Of a stretch of 64,000 nt of DNA, positions 32,702-44,346 are shown one piece after another. The notes beneath the pieces are model-generated. The model was not told the DNA's origin. It worked only from the letters and a program-made list of their open reading frames with translations, and made no database searches. A program made the translations under genes and the position numbers. Source of the DNA: Apolygus lucorum (lineage: Eukaryota > Arthropoda > Insecta > Hemiptera > Miridae); the NCBI GenBank assembly GCA_009739505.2, contig CM019168.2, positions 8,990,001 to 9,054,000 of the forward strand, written 5' to 3'. How positions within the stretch are numbered: the stretch's first letter is position 1; each line of letters opens with the position of its first letter.

Positions 32702-34752
32702 TGCAAAATGGGGTTTTGATCAAATGGATTTAGATTAGGGAGTTATTTGAATACTCTATGACTGTCGCATTGAAAGTGATTACATCGAATTAGCATGTAT
32801 TCACCAATGTTTTAAATTACTTTTATATTAGAGTTCGAAAATAGTTGATCAAATAAGGTGAGTGCAAAAGCTATTTCCCAAGGCGGTTTCCAACTATTAG
32901 TTACCGATCAACCTTCGGCTCGGCCCAAAAATCTTATCCAAAACTATTGGAAACATTTTTATGAAAGTATAACGAGTGAAATGACCCTTAGTGAGAACTA
33001 CGTATAATTTTCATGATTTCTTATAGAGTAAGATTTTTTAAAAAACCTTGAAAGTTAGTAGTTCAGCCGCGTAGTTCATTTGCGCAGTCGCAGTCGTGTT
33101 GGTCCCATTATGGATTCAACCTGTTCTTAGAATCATTCCACAGTCAATCCTCCGTAACCATTTCCTTATTGTAGCCTCCCCGCGAAAGGAAAAGGTTTTG
33201 TTTCCTTTTACCTTATTCATTTTTAACGAGATGTTTATCGATCGGCAAAGTGCGACCTTTAATCTCGAAATTCATGATCCACTTGACATTGGTTCGGAGG
33301 TTAGAAAGTCCTATGTCAAACCGAGATATCCATCAAGGAATGTGATTAGTTGTAGTTATCGGTGAGGTTGAGCTATTGTAGTGACACAGGGGCGAGGCTC
33401 GCGGTTTGATTGCGCTTGCGCAATAGGTAAAGGTACAAATGGGAGATCCTTGAACGAAAGATATTTATGAATAGATACCTGGTGCTCAGTTGGTAAGATC
33501 AAAAAATTGTAGTAAGACTGGTGGAGAATGGAATGAATGTTGCACAGCACAAATACACTTGAACAAAATGGGAGAAAGATTAGATACATTAATAAAGTAA
33601 TTTTCTCATAAAGTGTTTTTTCTCATAAAGTAGTAATTTTTAAATTTTACAAATATTCGTCCCTGGACGAGACTTTGCGAATAACTAGCTCATAACTGAA
33701 GAATCCGTATACATACAAATACAAATTAGAAGTACTTGATTATTTCTTATGAACATGTGCTATTTCGTATCAGTTTGAATCTTTTTTTTTGACCGACTTC
33801 ATGCGCGGCGTAGCCGCGCCGAAGGAAGGAGGTATACAGTTCGGTGTGTCATGGGACGACGATTTTTATATTGAGAGTCAATTAAGTACATTCATTTGAA
33901 AACAGTCCTTTCCGATATTTTCAAAATACTAAGACTGAAAATTGAAACTAAAATACAAATTAGAAGTAGTTAATTATTTTACGAACATGTGAAAGTTTAT
34001 TGTGTTCAAGGTTGAACTGTTCCTGTATTTTTTTATTGAGAGTTTTAATTACATTTATGTGAGAAAACTGTTATTTATGTTATTACCTACTTATCTTGTT
34101 GTTAACAATAATGACTGCTATGCTATTACCTTGAGAGTAGATGAAATTACCATTCAGGCAAGTTAAATTACCATGGCAACTACAGCTACGAGTATTACCG
34201 TGGACTCAAAATTTTCAATTTTAATGAAATTGGGCTCATATTTGAGAGTTGATTTGGGTACTATGCCTTTTCGTCTTCAAGATTGACCAAAGAACCACCC
34301 TGAATTTTTTCAAAAATTATCTAAGATATTCAATTTTTGAAATTTCTCAGACCAAAAGTTGCCCCCAGTCCGAGAACGACCCATGTGTAGGAATTTCTGT
34401 ATATTCCGGGGTTAAGTTTCCTGGGGGGGGGGGGGAGGCTCTTGATGAATAAAGGGGTTTGAAAGAGAATTTATTGAATATTTACAGGATAGCCACAATA
34501 CATAAGAAACGACTGTTGAATAATTAGCTCCCGCAATTTAGTTAGTACAACTTGGATACAATAAGCCTATCTTAGTTATCACTTAACAAAATCGCTTGGG
34601 ATTGTTTGGATTCATAGACAAAGTGTGAAGGGCACAAAGTTAACGAGACAATAAGTAATTTTAATGGTAAATACTGATTCAACAAGTGTATCAATTAACT
34701 CCTGAGGTCTCTTTCTGTCATACTGAGTGAAGATGAATAGGGAACTATAATA
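32702..34752. other. gene-poor DNA with a GC-rich hairpin and a G run
   Basis: No supported gene. GCGCGGC, GTA, GCCGCGC at about 33804-33820 is a perfect short hairpin in a GACCGACTTC..GAAGGAAGGAGG context that looks like a repeat end. A G homopolymer lies at about 34423-34434. Confidence 0.35.
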
Positions 34753-34933
34753 TAGGTAATAGAACCAGACTGGAAATAGTGTTGTCAAATCCGAACTTTC
34801 TACTTGGTTTGAATATATTTTCTATCCAGTCCGAGTGATATATTATATCACTCGGACTGGATAGAAAATATATTCAAACCAAGTAGAAAGTTCGGATTTG
34901 ACAACACTATTTCCAGTCTGGTTCTATTACCTA
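34753..34933. repeat. perfect palindrome: 90-bp arms with a one-base spacer
   Basis: The arm 34753-34842 is an exact inverse of 34844-34933, around a single T at 34843. The outer edge is TAGGTAATAGAACC and the centre is GATATATTATATC. Similarity stops abruptly outside the arms. Transcription on either strand would give a fully paired hairpin RNA. No arm matches another repeat in this window. It may be a natural fold-back insertion, or a sequencing or assembly artefact. Confidence 0.95.
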
Positions 34934-34961
34934 GCTTGAAATGGAAGTAAAGAAAGATTTT

Positions 34962-35445
34962 GTATGTTGGAAGGATTCCTAAACTGAGGATAAACATTCA
35001 AAATCATCACCCCCGGACTGATAGTAGCCACTGCGTATGCGCCAACGTGATTCCTTGTAATAGCCACAACTTCCACATTGTTCATCCGATTTCGATTAAA
35101 TTTTCCAGGATTACGCGGATTAGAATGTAGACAGTCCTCTATGAAAATCAAGGCTTTAAAATTGACAGTAGCTTCTGCGCATGCGCAAACGTAAAATCCT
35201 TGTAACAGCCATAATACTTACATTTTTCATCCGAATTTGATGAAATTTTCTAGGATTGTTCAGACTGGCGTGCAGATGGCCCCCTGTGAAAATCATCTCG
35301 TGAATTCCTTAGAACAGCCATAACTTCTACATTTTCCATCCGATTTCGACGAAATTTCTCTGGATTGTTCAGATTAGGGTGTAGATAGTCCGCTATGAGG
35401 GTAGTGGAAGGTACTAATTGATGGCCTCACCAACTTGGCAGACGT
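34962..35445 (-). repeat. repeat family C, about three units, reverse orientation
   Basis: On the minus strand this reads GTCTGCCAAGTTGGTGAGGC, then GTACCTTCCACTACCC and three family C units. This is the same order as inside the 1.55-kb element (22261-22700). It is therefore probably an internal fragment of a second copy of that element, without its long terminal arms. Confidence 0.75.
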
Positions 35446-35573
35446 TTTAATAATCTGTTTATTATTACAACTGTATACCATACATCTAGTAATTTCTCTT
35501 TAATATGTACTAAACGCAGTTCTGTGGTTCATAGATCACTATCTACTTCCACAACACATTACAAACTTCTCTT

Positions 35574-36335
35574 CTAGTGATTGGTGACAAGGTCCAAGGG
35601 TTTGGTCTTCTTCAATCGCCTCATGTCCCGGCTGTTGTCCAGCAGATTGAATACTTCGACGTTTGGATGTTTGTGGAGCCGAATTTCATGGTCCACTGCT
35701 ATTCTTTTTATGACCTCATTCACCATCTCTACTTTCTCGTAAGATACCTGGAAGGGTCCGCGTCCTCCAAACTCACTAAAAAAAACACCTCCTTTTTTCC
35801 CCCATGTTGGAGCTCAGCCCGGAACCGTTTTGCACATCACTTCGGGCTGAGTCCTGGGGCTCCTTCTCTACTTTGAGGTCGCGGTGGAGTTCATTTGTTC
35901 GAATGTACCAGGGGGCATTAACAAGGCTCCTGAGTATTTTGTTCTGTACCGTTTGCAAGATTTTCTTGTTGCTCTTTTTGGTGCATCCCCATATGGGACA
36001 GCCGTAAACCCATACTGGCTCTATCACTTGCTCGTAGAGTAGCGCTTTATTGTGCACAGGGAGTTGAGAGTTTCTTCCCAACAGCCGGTACATTTTTCTA
36101 AATTTCAGGTTGATTTTTCTTTCTTCTTCTTCACATGTTCTTTCCATCTCAGTTTGGTATCCAAGGTCATATGTACCTGAGTACTTGACTGTATTTGCAT
36201 ATGGTATAGCTTGAGAGTTAATTTCAACAGGAATAGGGTTTACTTTCCGATATGAGAAGTTTATATGCGTTGACATTGTTTCATTTAGTTTGATTCTCCA
36301 CAGTTTGGTCCATTTAAGGATACAGTTCACTGAAT
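35574..36335 (-). pseudogene. Jockey-type non-LTR retrotransposon ORF2 C-terminal relic
   Basis: On the minus strand the relic starts in a KLWRIKLNETMSTHINFSYR block and continues LRKMYRLLGRNSQL, YEQVIEPVWVYGCPIWG and KILRSLVNAPWYIRTNELHR. These are the thumb and C-terminal motifs of Jockey-clade reverse transcriptases. After an insertion (35736-35864) the frame resumes with NEVIKRIAVDHEIRLHKHPN and LKKTKPLDL and ends at a stop at 35574-35576. A short block between the HINFSYR and LRKMYRLLG regions is compressed by a deletion. It is 5'-truncated at about 36335 and has no endonuclease or RT core, so it is inactive. Confidence 0.85.
35726..35874 (-). mobile_element. 129-bp R1-type 3' UTR fragment nested in the Jockey relic, 10-bp target duplication
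   Basis: TCTCTACTTT at 35726-35735 and 35865-35874 flanks 129 bp matching the R1-type 3' UTR at 7782-7925 (CTCAGCCCGAAG.., GGAGGTGTTTTTTTT, CTTACGAG). Removing it and one copy of the duplication restores the Jockey frame across the junction. The fragment is therefore younger than the Jockey copy. Its 3' end stops at CTTACGAG, about 55 bp short of the 3' end of the copy at 7728. Confidence 0.9.
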
Positions 36336-37654
36336 TCTCCTCAAAAATTCACTAAAATTTAAGAGAAATGTTGAAGGAAACCATTGAAGGGTCACTCAAA
36401 AGAATTGTAATATTACAAACTTAATTAGTGATGTCGACAAACTTATGCAAGTCTGATTCATTTCAGACAATCAAGGTGAATAACTGTGCTGATTAGGTGA
36501 AATTTCAGAAATTCATTGCTTTTTTGCCTTTTTCATTGATGTTGGAACGTCCGATGCCACTCGTCTAGAAGTGAATCAGAATACTCAATAGAGGGAAAAA
36601 TTGAGCGCATTGTGAATTACATAACCCTATTTCGGGCATTACCTCGTAGCCATTTTTGTTCCCAACGTGAGTGAACAATCCAAAAGCAAGAAAATTAGTG
36701 GCCCCATCTCACTGCAAAAACTCTACTATGAACCTGTACCCATCAGGGCTGCTTTGCAGCACGTTGCACAATTCTAGGTGAACGAGAATGCTCGATATTT
36801 CTACTGTAGACTTTTTGTTTCTGACAACACCTACGGGACAGATCCATCCATCGATGAGGATTATTTATCGTGAAAGAAAGAGGATGGTTTTCCCCATTCC
36901 CTACGTTCGTAAAACATTTCGATTTTGGTTTAAAATGTTTTTTGTCAAAAATTGGTATTTTGAATTGAGAATTACGAGTATTTACCCAAGACACGCTATA
37001 AAGTTTAAATTTGAAGTACTGCAAAATTGTGTAGTAGTGACTCTGGTTGTTATTTTCAGCGATCCTCCAATTCTTAGGAAGTAATTTTAAACATTCTATC
37101 GCCGGAAGCATAGTTGCGTATCGATCCTCTACTGATGTATGAAAAGTAAATGGAACAACATAAAAGGTACCCAGTAGATTAAATGTTAACATTATTTTAC
37201 GTCATTACTGTCTCCTCCAATCTCATAATATTCTCACAGATAATATTTACGGAAATTAATTATTGTACTCTTGAAGTTGCTGGTTGAAGCGATGGTGAAG
37301 CACGCACTCGGCTCTTATCCTCTGGCAGATGCGGCCTATTACAGCAAAATAACTGCCTCGTCTCAAAGTCTTCGCATGAGATATTATGACCGTGATAAAT
37401 GTACGGCGTTCTGCCTCATCTGGGCGGGGCATTGTTGCTATTTGCATTTTAAATACGGCATACCTTCTCATTACAAGCGGAGATGCGCAGATCGGATCAG
37501 CCTAGCAAGGTTGCTGCGCTTTCGCGAGGTGGTCTCAAACTACTTGTTACCGCTCAGGAACGCCCCTGAGCCTGATTGTATGAGTTACGTGCCTAAAAAC
37601 GATTAATTGGTTTCTTAAGTATATTGTACCTACTGAAGTTATCTCGTGTTTTGT
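36336..37654. other. no firm gene; two long frames of unknown status
   Basis: A 149-codon minus frame (36743-37192) and a 111-codon plus frame (37271-37606) are longer than most chance frames here. The plus frame has a plausible composition (several Cys, Tyr and Arg) and precedes the LINE relic in the same orientation, so it may be part of it. I recognise no motif in either. Confidence 0.3.
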
Positions 37655-38480
37655 AAATTCCTTCAGGATTTTGCTCCTTTGATAACCGACTTTCGAGCTT
37701 ATTCTGCCAATCACCGTTCTCACCGTTCCATTGATATTGGTTTTTAATGTTTCTTATTTAACAAATTCCCTGGAAGTCACGAGAGCGGTTTTCGGGGCAA
37801 GATCAGACATGTTGGATGTACATTTCAGATGGTGGAGAGAGGGGATAGTGCATTGGTGTTCGATGTGTAACTCGAGGGAGGAGGAGACATCATTTCATTT
37901 TTTAGCAACTTGTCCAGCATTAACCCTAATTGGACCAAGGTGTCACTATTGTCACTAAAAACATCACTTATGAATTCCAAAACTGTCCCAACGTGTTACC
38001 AGATTACCTTAAATTTAATTGCAATTTAAAACTAATGGATAGAGCTGATTTTTTAACCATTTTTTATTAGTAATTAGAAGTTAAAAAAATGATGAATAAC
38101 AGAAATTTTGAAATTTCTTTCATCAATTCTTTGCAAATTTTTGTTATAACTATTTTGGAACTTCCAATACGTAGCCCACAAAAAATTCTGCTGCTTACTA
38201 AATTTAAAATTGCTATTTAATTTTGGTTGCTCCGGTGACACCTTGGGAGTTTGGTGACACCTGTGGAGTTCCTGAGATATTTTCGGTGTCACTAGTGATA
38301 CCATGGTCCAATTAGGATTAACCAAATTTCGAGTGAGGTATCTCAGAAGCCCACGATCGTTGAGACAAGAATCGATAGAAATATTAAACGGGAACGAACT
38401 TTCTTGGCCCTGGTGAAATACGTATGGATAGCTGGAAGCTATAGAAAAATTTTCATAAATGAATTTAATTATTCGAAGGA
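37655..38480 (+). pseudogene. non-LTR retrotransposon C-terminal relic with CCHC-type knuckle, split by a MITE
   Basis: Translated pieces read QDFAPLITDFRAYSANHRSH, then LEVTRAVFGARSDML and HWCSMCNSREEETSFHFLAT followed by CPAL. This is a C-x2-C...H...C knuckle of the kind at the C terminus of several LINE ORF2 proteins. It is interrupted at a TTAA by the insertion at 37920-38321. It resumes in a FRVRYLRSP..ESIEILNGNELSW block, with stops soon after. I cannot assign the clade; it differs from the Jockey relic next to it. Confidence 0.65.
37920..38321. mobile_element. 402-bp TTAA-flanked piggyBac-like MITE inside a LINE relic
   Basis: TTAACCCTAATTGGACCAAG at the left (37920-) is the near-inverse of CATGGTCCAATTAGGATTAA at the right (-38321). 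TTAA lies at both outer edges, and similarity continues inward (GGTGTCACTATTG versus GGTATCACTAGTG). No coding capacity. Its removal rejoins the two parts of a LINE C terminus, which supports the boundaries. It differs in sequence from the 19628-21295 element apart from the TTAACCCTA tip. Confidence 0.85.
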
Positions 38481-40088
38481 TGAATGCCACAGTTCGTACG
38501 CCAGAGTATAAAATACGATTATCAGCAGAAATTACGTCGTAGTTTCTACAAGGTTGGTCGCAGCGACCTGGCGGTGGTCTCATTCGATTCTGCGTAGAAA
38601 ATCCTAGAAGAAGTTGTGAGCTCTTCGAATTTTTATTGATTATTTTGCCAATGTTTTTCCATAAATATGTCCAGAGTTCGGGAGAAAATCATTTTTAAAA
38701 GTATGATTTTCTGGGAAAATCTTATAACAAATTCGATTTTTATGGAAAAGTCATAAAATAAAATAGTCATAGGAAAAATACAAAATCGTATTCAAAATAC
38801 GAATTCGGGGGAAGATCTATTCAATGTGTGAATACTATTGTATTCGTATTCATAATCATAAAATCGCAGATATAATTTGTATTCATAATCGTATTTATGA
38901 ATAAGAATTCGCCCATCCCAGCCTCCTGCGTAAAGTTTTCGGGTGATTAGTCCAAGGCTAAAGAATGTTTCATGGTAATATCATGTTGACTTGGCTTAAC
39001 TCTCAGTTTAGTTTGATCAGTCAATTTCAGTCTTTCGAGAGAAAAAAAAAATTAAATCGAAAAATGGACTTGTAATTTATTATCACATTACTAACTTTTC
39101 CTATCCATAAAATAGGTAATTAAGAATCATATCACTTTCATAGAATGAATGCTCAAATGAATTTATTGAATAGTTTTACAAAACAAGTTAGAATGAATTC
39201 AGTATATTATATCAGTAGCGCAACCCCATCATCCATCTTCCACTTTTTTTTTAATTACCGAAAAACTCAAATTCAATAAAACTATTATTGACCTTCTTGG
39301 TAATTATAGCTTGACAATTTATTGAAGAAATTAAAGAGTTTAGTGTAATAAGCCATTACTCAAGGAATTGTGCACTGGTGAAAACTTCTTTTGCGTTTTT
39401 CTCAAAAACTCCGTTTTAAGGTATCGATATACATATAGTATACATCTTTGTGTTAATATATAATGTCTTCGCAGTCAAAAAGTTGTCTGAGTGTTGAAGT
39501 ACAAAAAAAGCCTTCAGTTAAAAAATACGGTTGTTTACATAAGCAAACTCTTGAGACAACCGATTTCACGTTTTCTTGAGAATGACATAAGTTAGATTTG
39601 CATTGCGTTCGCCATTTTTCTTTTATCTACTTTCCTTCTTAATCACTGCAATCAAACTTGCATCATCGTTTTTACCTCGTGTTTCAATCAGGTTTGTCCC
39701 AGTAAGATTGAAGTAGTGATATTGAATTCCTTGTAAGTATTATAACACACATAACATTATTAATAGCCCGGTGCTCATAATTATATTGCATTAACGTCTT
39801 GATTCCTGAACCCTTATAAGGCCATGTTGATACCTAACTACCTCACAGCACCTGTGGTGATGGCGACATAATAATACATACATTATACATTTACGTCGAC
39901 TCATTCATAATAATTCATAATCTAGCGGCGAAGATGAGTAATATAAAGTCTCGAAACGTTTTCTTACCCCACACTCACTCCAAGTTTAAGCATACAGGTA
40001 GGGTAGGTACTCGTATTGACCTCGTCTGAATAAACGGGTGAGAGTCATTATGTAAATTCCGGTCGTTCTCACAACGGTAACGAGATTT
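38481..40088. other. gene-poor DNA
   Basis: No supported gene. At 38780-38905 there is a low-complexity block of ATTCGTATTCATAATCATAA-like repeats. The rest is AT-rich without recognisable features. Confidence 0.35.
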
Positions 40089-40313
40089 TTATTGCTGCCT
40101 TATGATGTCATCACTGCGAATACCTATCGCCGACGAACTTGGGAGATTCTCATTGTTCGCTGAGGACTCTCTATCGAGAAGTGTTAAGTGTGCTAATGGC
40201 AGCGCAGAGGGTGCTGAATTTCGTTCTGGTAGAGACCAGGGTTTGAAATTATTATTATGTGCATTGAAAAAATCAGAAAAGTAATCATCATCATTGTCAT
40301 TTGACGACAATGT
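40089..40313 (-). CDS. candidate terminal exon encoding a disordered C-terminal tail
   Basis: The minus strand encodes about 74 residues rich in Ser, Asn, Asp and Pro (SSNDNDDDYFSDFF, KPWSLPERNSAPSALPLAHL, SSSAIGIRSDDIIRQQ) and ends at TAA. An AATAAA overlaps the stop codon. An acceptor-like AAGTCAG lies at about 40313-40319. The composition is unlike chance translation here and looks like an intrinsically disordered tail. I do not recognise the protein. No matching upstream exon was found with confidence. Confidence 0.3.
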   Translation of the reverse strand, partial: TLSSNDNDDDYFSDFFNAHNNNFKPWSLPERNSAPSALPLAHLTLLDRESSANNENLPSSSAIGIRSDDIIRQQ

Positions 40314-40707
40314 TCTGACTTTAAACAACGATTCTTACCTAAAGCTCCAAATTTGTGGAGTTTACTCTTATTCTCCCCAGGATACGTTTCACAGAATACA
40401 TAATGCCGAGGATCCAAGAAGCACTCCTATTGTTTATTTATCCTATTATTCATCTGACTGTGATACTTTTAATTTTTTGATTTAGGCTGTGATATTAGTA
40501 AAGTGTGAAAATGAGAAGAGTGAGGGTAATTTATTGTGTGCATGTGTTAGGCGCTGGACGGGTGCTCTTGGTCGGCATGAGGCGCTTTTTGTGAGAGAAT
40601 TGTTCGAATTGAACCATGTAACCATATCACTCGTTAAAGCTACCTCTCCAGAAACGTATTGGTGGTCCAGGGAGCCACCGTGGTGGGTGGGTGCATCACC
40701 ATTTGCA

Positions 40708-40822
40708 TTTTCATTGGGGACCATCTACAACCTAATCCGCGTAATCCCTAAAAATGTCATCGAAATCGGATTGAAAATGTGGAAGTTATGGCTGTAACAA
40801 GGAATTCACGTTTGCGCGTACA
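40708..40822 (+). repeat. repeat family C, single unit
   Basis: One partial unit: TTGGGGACCATCTACAACCT, then a TGTCATCGAAATCGGA block, GGAAGTTATGGCTGTAACAA and GGAATTCACGTTTGCGCG, where it stops. Confidence 0.75.
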
Positions 40823-41820
40823 ATTATTAGAGTATTTTTGTACTTCCCGTGTTGACAAAACGCGAAACGTGAAAAAGAGCAGCTAGCGCGAGCACTCGTA
40901 GATGCTAACTTTCCACGTCATTTTTTTCAGATCTCCTCCGTGAAATCGTGAAAAAGTGAACTCCTGTTGTGACGTTAACGTGACGCTTATAAGTCAAGTT
41001 GGCAAGGTTACTTTGGCGGATTTTTACTCCTTGTCAATTTCAAATTTTGTTCCCCATTTAGATAGGATATTCATTTTTCTTTTTCATGTTCCTAGTATCA
41101 TGATTAAAGTTATGGAAGAATGGATGGAGCTTATGGCAGAGTCCATGAGGTGAGTCCATCTGGCAGAGTTCCTCCACTGAGATGGAACTTGAGCAAGTAT
41201 TCGATGATTATTTAACGTTTCTGTTAGAAAAAGCACCCCATTTCAGAAATTATAAGTTCGAGCGTTTTCTTCTTGTCAAACCCCAGGATATACCAAATCT
41301 GAATTGAGGATTTAACATAACTACTTAAACAATCTAGTACTCCCTTACAGACCAAATTTTCCGAAGATTTTATTATTCAATAATATTTTTCGATTTCTTA
41401 TGAATATTATAAGAAATTCCTACTATGTTATAGATATTATTTATGTATTTGAATTTATAACCTAATTATTATTTTTTATTATTAATGATTTTTTATTATA
41501 GATATTATTTCATAGTTATCAATAATCAACTGCATATATATTGTTGTGGGTTTTGAGGGTAATTTACCGATTTTAGGGCATGTTGCAGTCCTGGTTTTGG
41601 TAGACGTGAATAAGGACGATTTGTTGTTACTTTCCCGGTTTTATTGTTTTATGGTTTTTATTGTAGAGTTGTCGTGTTTATTTTGTCTTTACCCGCTTGT
41701 AATATATATAGATACCAGTAAAATTGATAAAGAAGTATGATAGTACCTACCTAACAAATTATAGTAAAACCTATTGAAGAAAAATTGGAACCCAAAGTAA
41801 ATGAAACAATAATGAGAATA
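40823..41820. other. no gene seen
   Basis: AT-rich sequence with small chance frames. Nothing else is recognised. Confidence 0.35.
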
Positions 41821-42149
41821 GGGTGTGCGCCTGGGTAGGAAAAACTGTTTATTGTTATTTTTAATCTAAGGTAGACCTCATTCTGAGAATTTTGGTACCA
41901 ACCGCGACCTTCTAGCGTGTGTAAATCTTTTCCTATGAATTTTTAAAGTTTCGACCGTATATGACGTCACAGTGGGCTGGGGGGTCCCGCCCAGGCGAGA
42001 GGGGCGCGTGACGTCATAAACGGTCGAAACTTATAAAAATCGTAGTAACAGATCTACGCACGCTAGAAGGTCGCGGTTCGTGCCAAAATTCTCAGGATGT
42101 AGTCTACTTTCGATTAAAAATCTAAAAAAAATCAAGGCGCACCCCCCAT
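41821..42149. mobile_element. repeat family B, complete fold-back copy
   Basis: It runs from GGGTGTGCGC to GCGCACCCCCCAT. The two halves are inverse over most of their length (AAAGTTTCGACCGT..ACGGTCGAAACTT, CGCGACCTTCTAGCGTG..CACGCTAGAAGGTCGCG). They are separated by a GC-rich centre between two TGACGTCA sites. No coding frame. Confidence 0.8.
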
Positions 42150-44346
42150 TGAATTAAAATAACTTCATTAGTAATGACGAAGTGGATAGGTAGTGGTAGG
42201 TACAAACAAATAGTCTTTTATGATCAACCTTAAACTTGCTGTTTTCTGTCTTGGTTAGTCCATGGAAGAAGAAAAACAACTCCATCTACTCTGAGGTTAT
42301 CCTCACGTAGCGCACCCTCGCGTAGACAACGGATTTTTTCAAACGCCAAAAGTTGGCTTTTGGCGTCAAGGAACTTTTTGCGTGTAGGAGTAGATACGTG
42401 TGAAACGAAACGGCAAGTACAAAAATACTCTATTACTATCCCAAGTTTTTGGGCTGAAAACGAAGGGAACCGCATTTTTTTGTCTCTATTCAGAGGATTC
42501 TCAGTACCTCAGTAACTCACTTAGCCAGGCTCCACTGTATATTACCTTGCACCTTTCAGTATTATTCTTGGGTGATTGTGCTGAATATTGAACATTCCCC
42601 AAGTCTCCAAATTCGACACTCAAGCGTTTTTGTGGTGGATTACATGGAATCCTCACAATGGTTTTTATGCAGAGTTGACCCTCCATCACTCATTTCGAAA
42701 CAAGTAGCTTATTGCTCCTTTAGAAAAGTAGTTCAAGCCAAAATTTACGATCTGGTTCATTGAGGTTCCACATACCCCGAGGTTCAACCTCTGCCCCACA
42801 TATACTTTATAGCTTACGCGAGCAGGTTTACTGTCGGAGTTCTTAAACTTTCAATTGCTTCGGCACGAACGGAAATTTATCGCCACATTGATAAACAAGC
42901 GATAGTGAAAGGACGTCTTAAGACGTAGGAAGGCTGTTGTAAATTTAATGATTTTATGTTTTCAGCTTGGAGTGAGGTAGGTAGGTATTTTCTCTCAGCT
43001 CTTTTCAAGATCGAAACTTGAGAATCCGTGTTATTTTCGTAACTGGAAAGAGACAAAGCCTGGTTGAGGAATAGTCGTACAGGATATTTTCCACTAATTG
43101 GAGAGCAACTCCAAGCACTGTGAGAACTAGTAATCTTAGTAGAGAAAAACAAAAATGAATCAGACGAGTGATTTCTTACATCATACAACTAATGATTCTT
43201 GAATTCCTAGTAAGTGCATTTTTGACAACACCAACATACTGTAATAACTATTAGGAGACCTGTTTGTCAATAAACCACCACAGAAGAGTCTGAAACATTA
43301 AGCATGCATGTGTTGTGCCTATTTTCTCGCTTATAATAACGTTTTCATATGGAATTATTGTCATTCGAACTGAAATCTAAGTTTTTCCAGATGTATTCAA
43401 GGACATGCACGATTATTTTATTAATCTTAGATGGATGAAGCCATAGTAAATTCAGAATCAAATTGTATTCAGTTATCATTTTACCTATGCATGTTTATTT
43501 CCCGAATAAAATCAATCAAATTTATGAATTTTCAACACTCAATTCAATTTTACTACAGTGTACAGATTGGGGCTCTAATATCTGCAGGAGTGGTCAAATC
43601 TTTGTCTGGGTAAAAAATAGTCGCTTCTTATAAAACTGCACATGAAACTTCAAGGTGATTTGTGAAGGATCCCTCCTAATTTCAAATGGAAAACTTTAAA
43701 TTTAGTATAATAAGAACTAATTTTTGGATTTGATCCAGAAAACCTTGCATATGGCAAGAAAATACCATTTGTTTTTCAGAAATGTTGATTTTTATGCATC
43801 ACCTTATGTGATGCATAAATTTATGGCAAACATCAGTTTTTAATTCAACGGAAATTACCTATTAGTAATAATATTGCAGCGTTAATGAGATATGTAACAG
43901 TCACAAATTTCTGTTTACGGCGGCATAAAATTGGGAAATAATATATTTTACATATACCACCCCCTTGGCTCGAACCTAAACCTTTCCTCGTCTCCCATCT
44001 CCGCTTTCCTCATAAGGGAGCGTGGTGTGTGTCTTGGGTCTCCTCCCCATTATTTGTTAATTTATTAATTTGTATGGTGTGCCCTCTTCGTCTTTGAGAA
44101 AAGTTTATTTAAAATGATAATAATAAAATGTACAATGCTTGTAACATAAAATACAGCCGCAAGTTCATTTTTCAAAGTTCTGGAACTGGGCCTAGCATAA
44201 GCTTGTGAAATGGGCTTCTAGGTGTTGCAATAAGCCAGACATCCATTTTCGGTTCAATTTACCAGTCAACTTTGACGCTTTAGATAGCTCCGTGGGAGAG
44301 ACTGCAGTATTAATAAACGATTTGTTCCTTCCCTTTTTGTTCGCAG
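42150..44346. other. no firm gene
   Basis: A CGCCAAAAGTTGGCTTTTGGCG inverted repeat at about 42344-42365 is a short perfect-stem hairpin. Otherwise only short frames without family resemblance, up to the acceptor of the exon at 44347. Confidence 0.35.

Noticed and set aside
38074..38583. 169-codon minus-strand frame
   Set aside because: It runs antisense across both the LINE relic and the MITE inserted in it, so it cannot be one old gene.
43960..43985. GGTTCGAGCC-like tRNA T-loop on the minus strand
   Set aside because: No pairing T stem, acceptor stem or anticodon arm can be built around it. No tRNA was found in the window.
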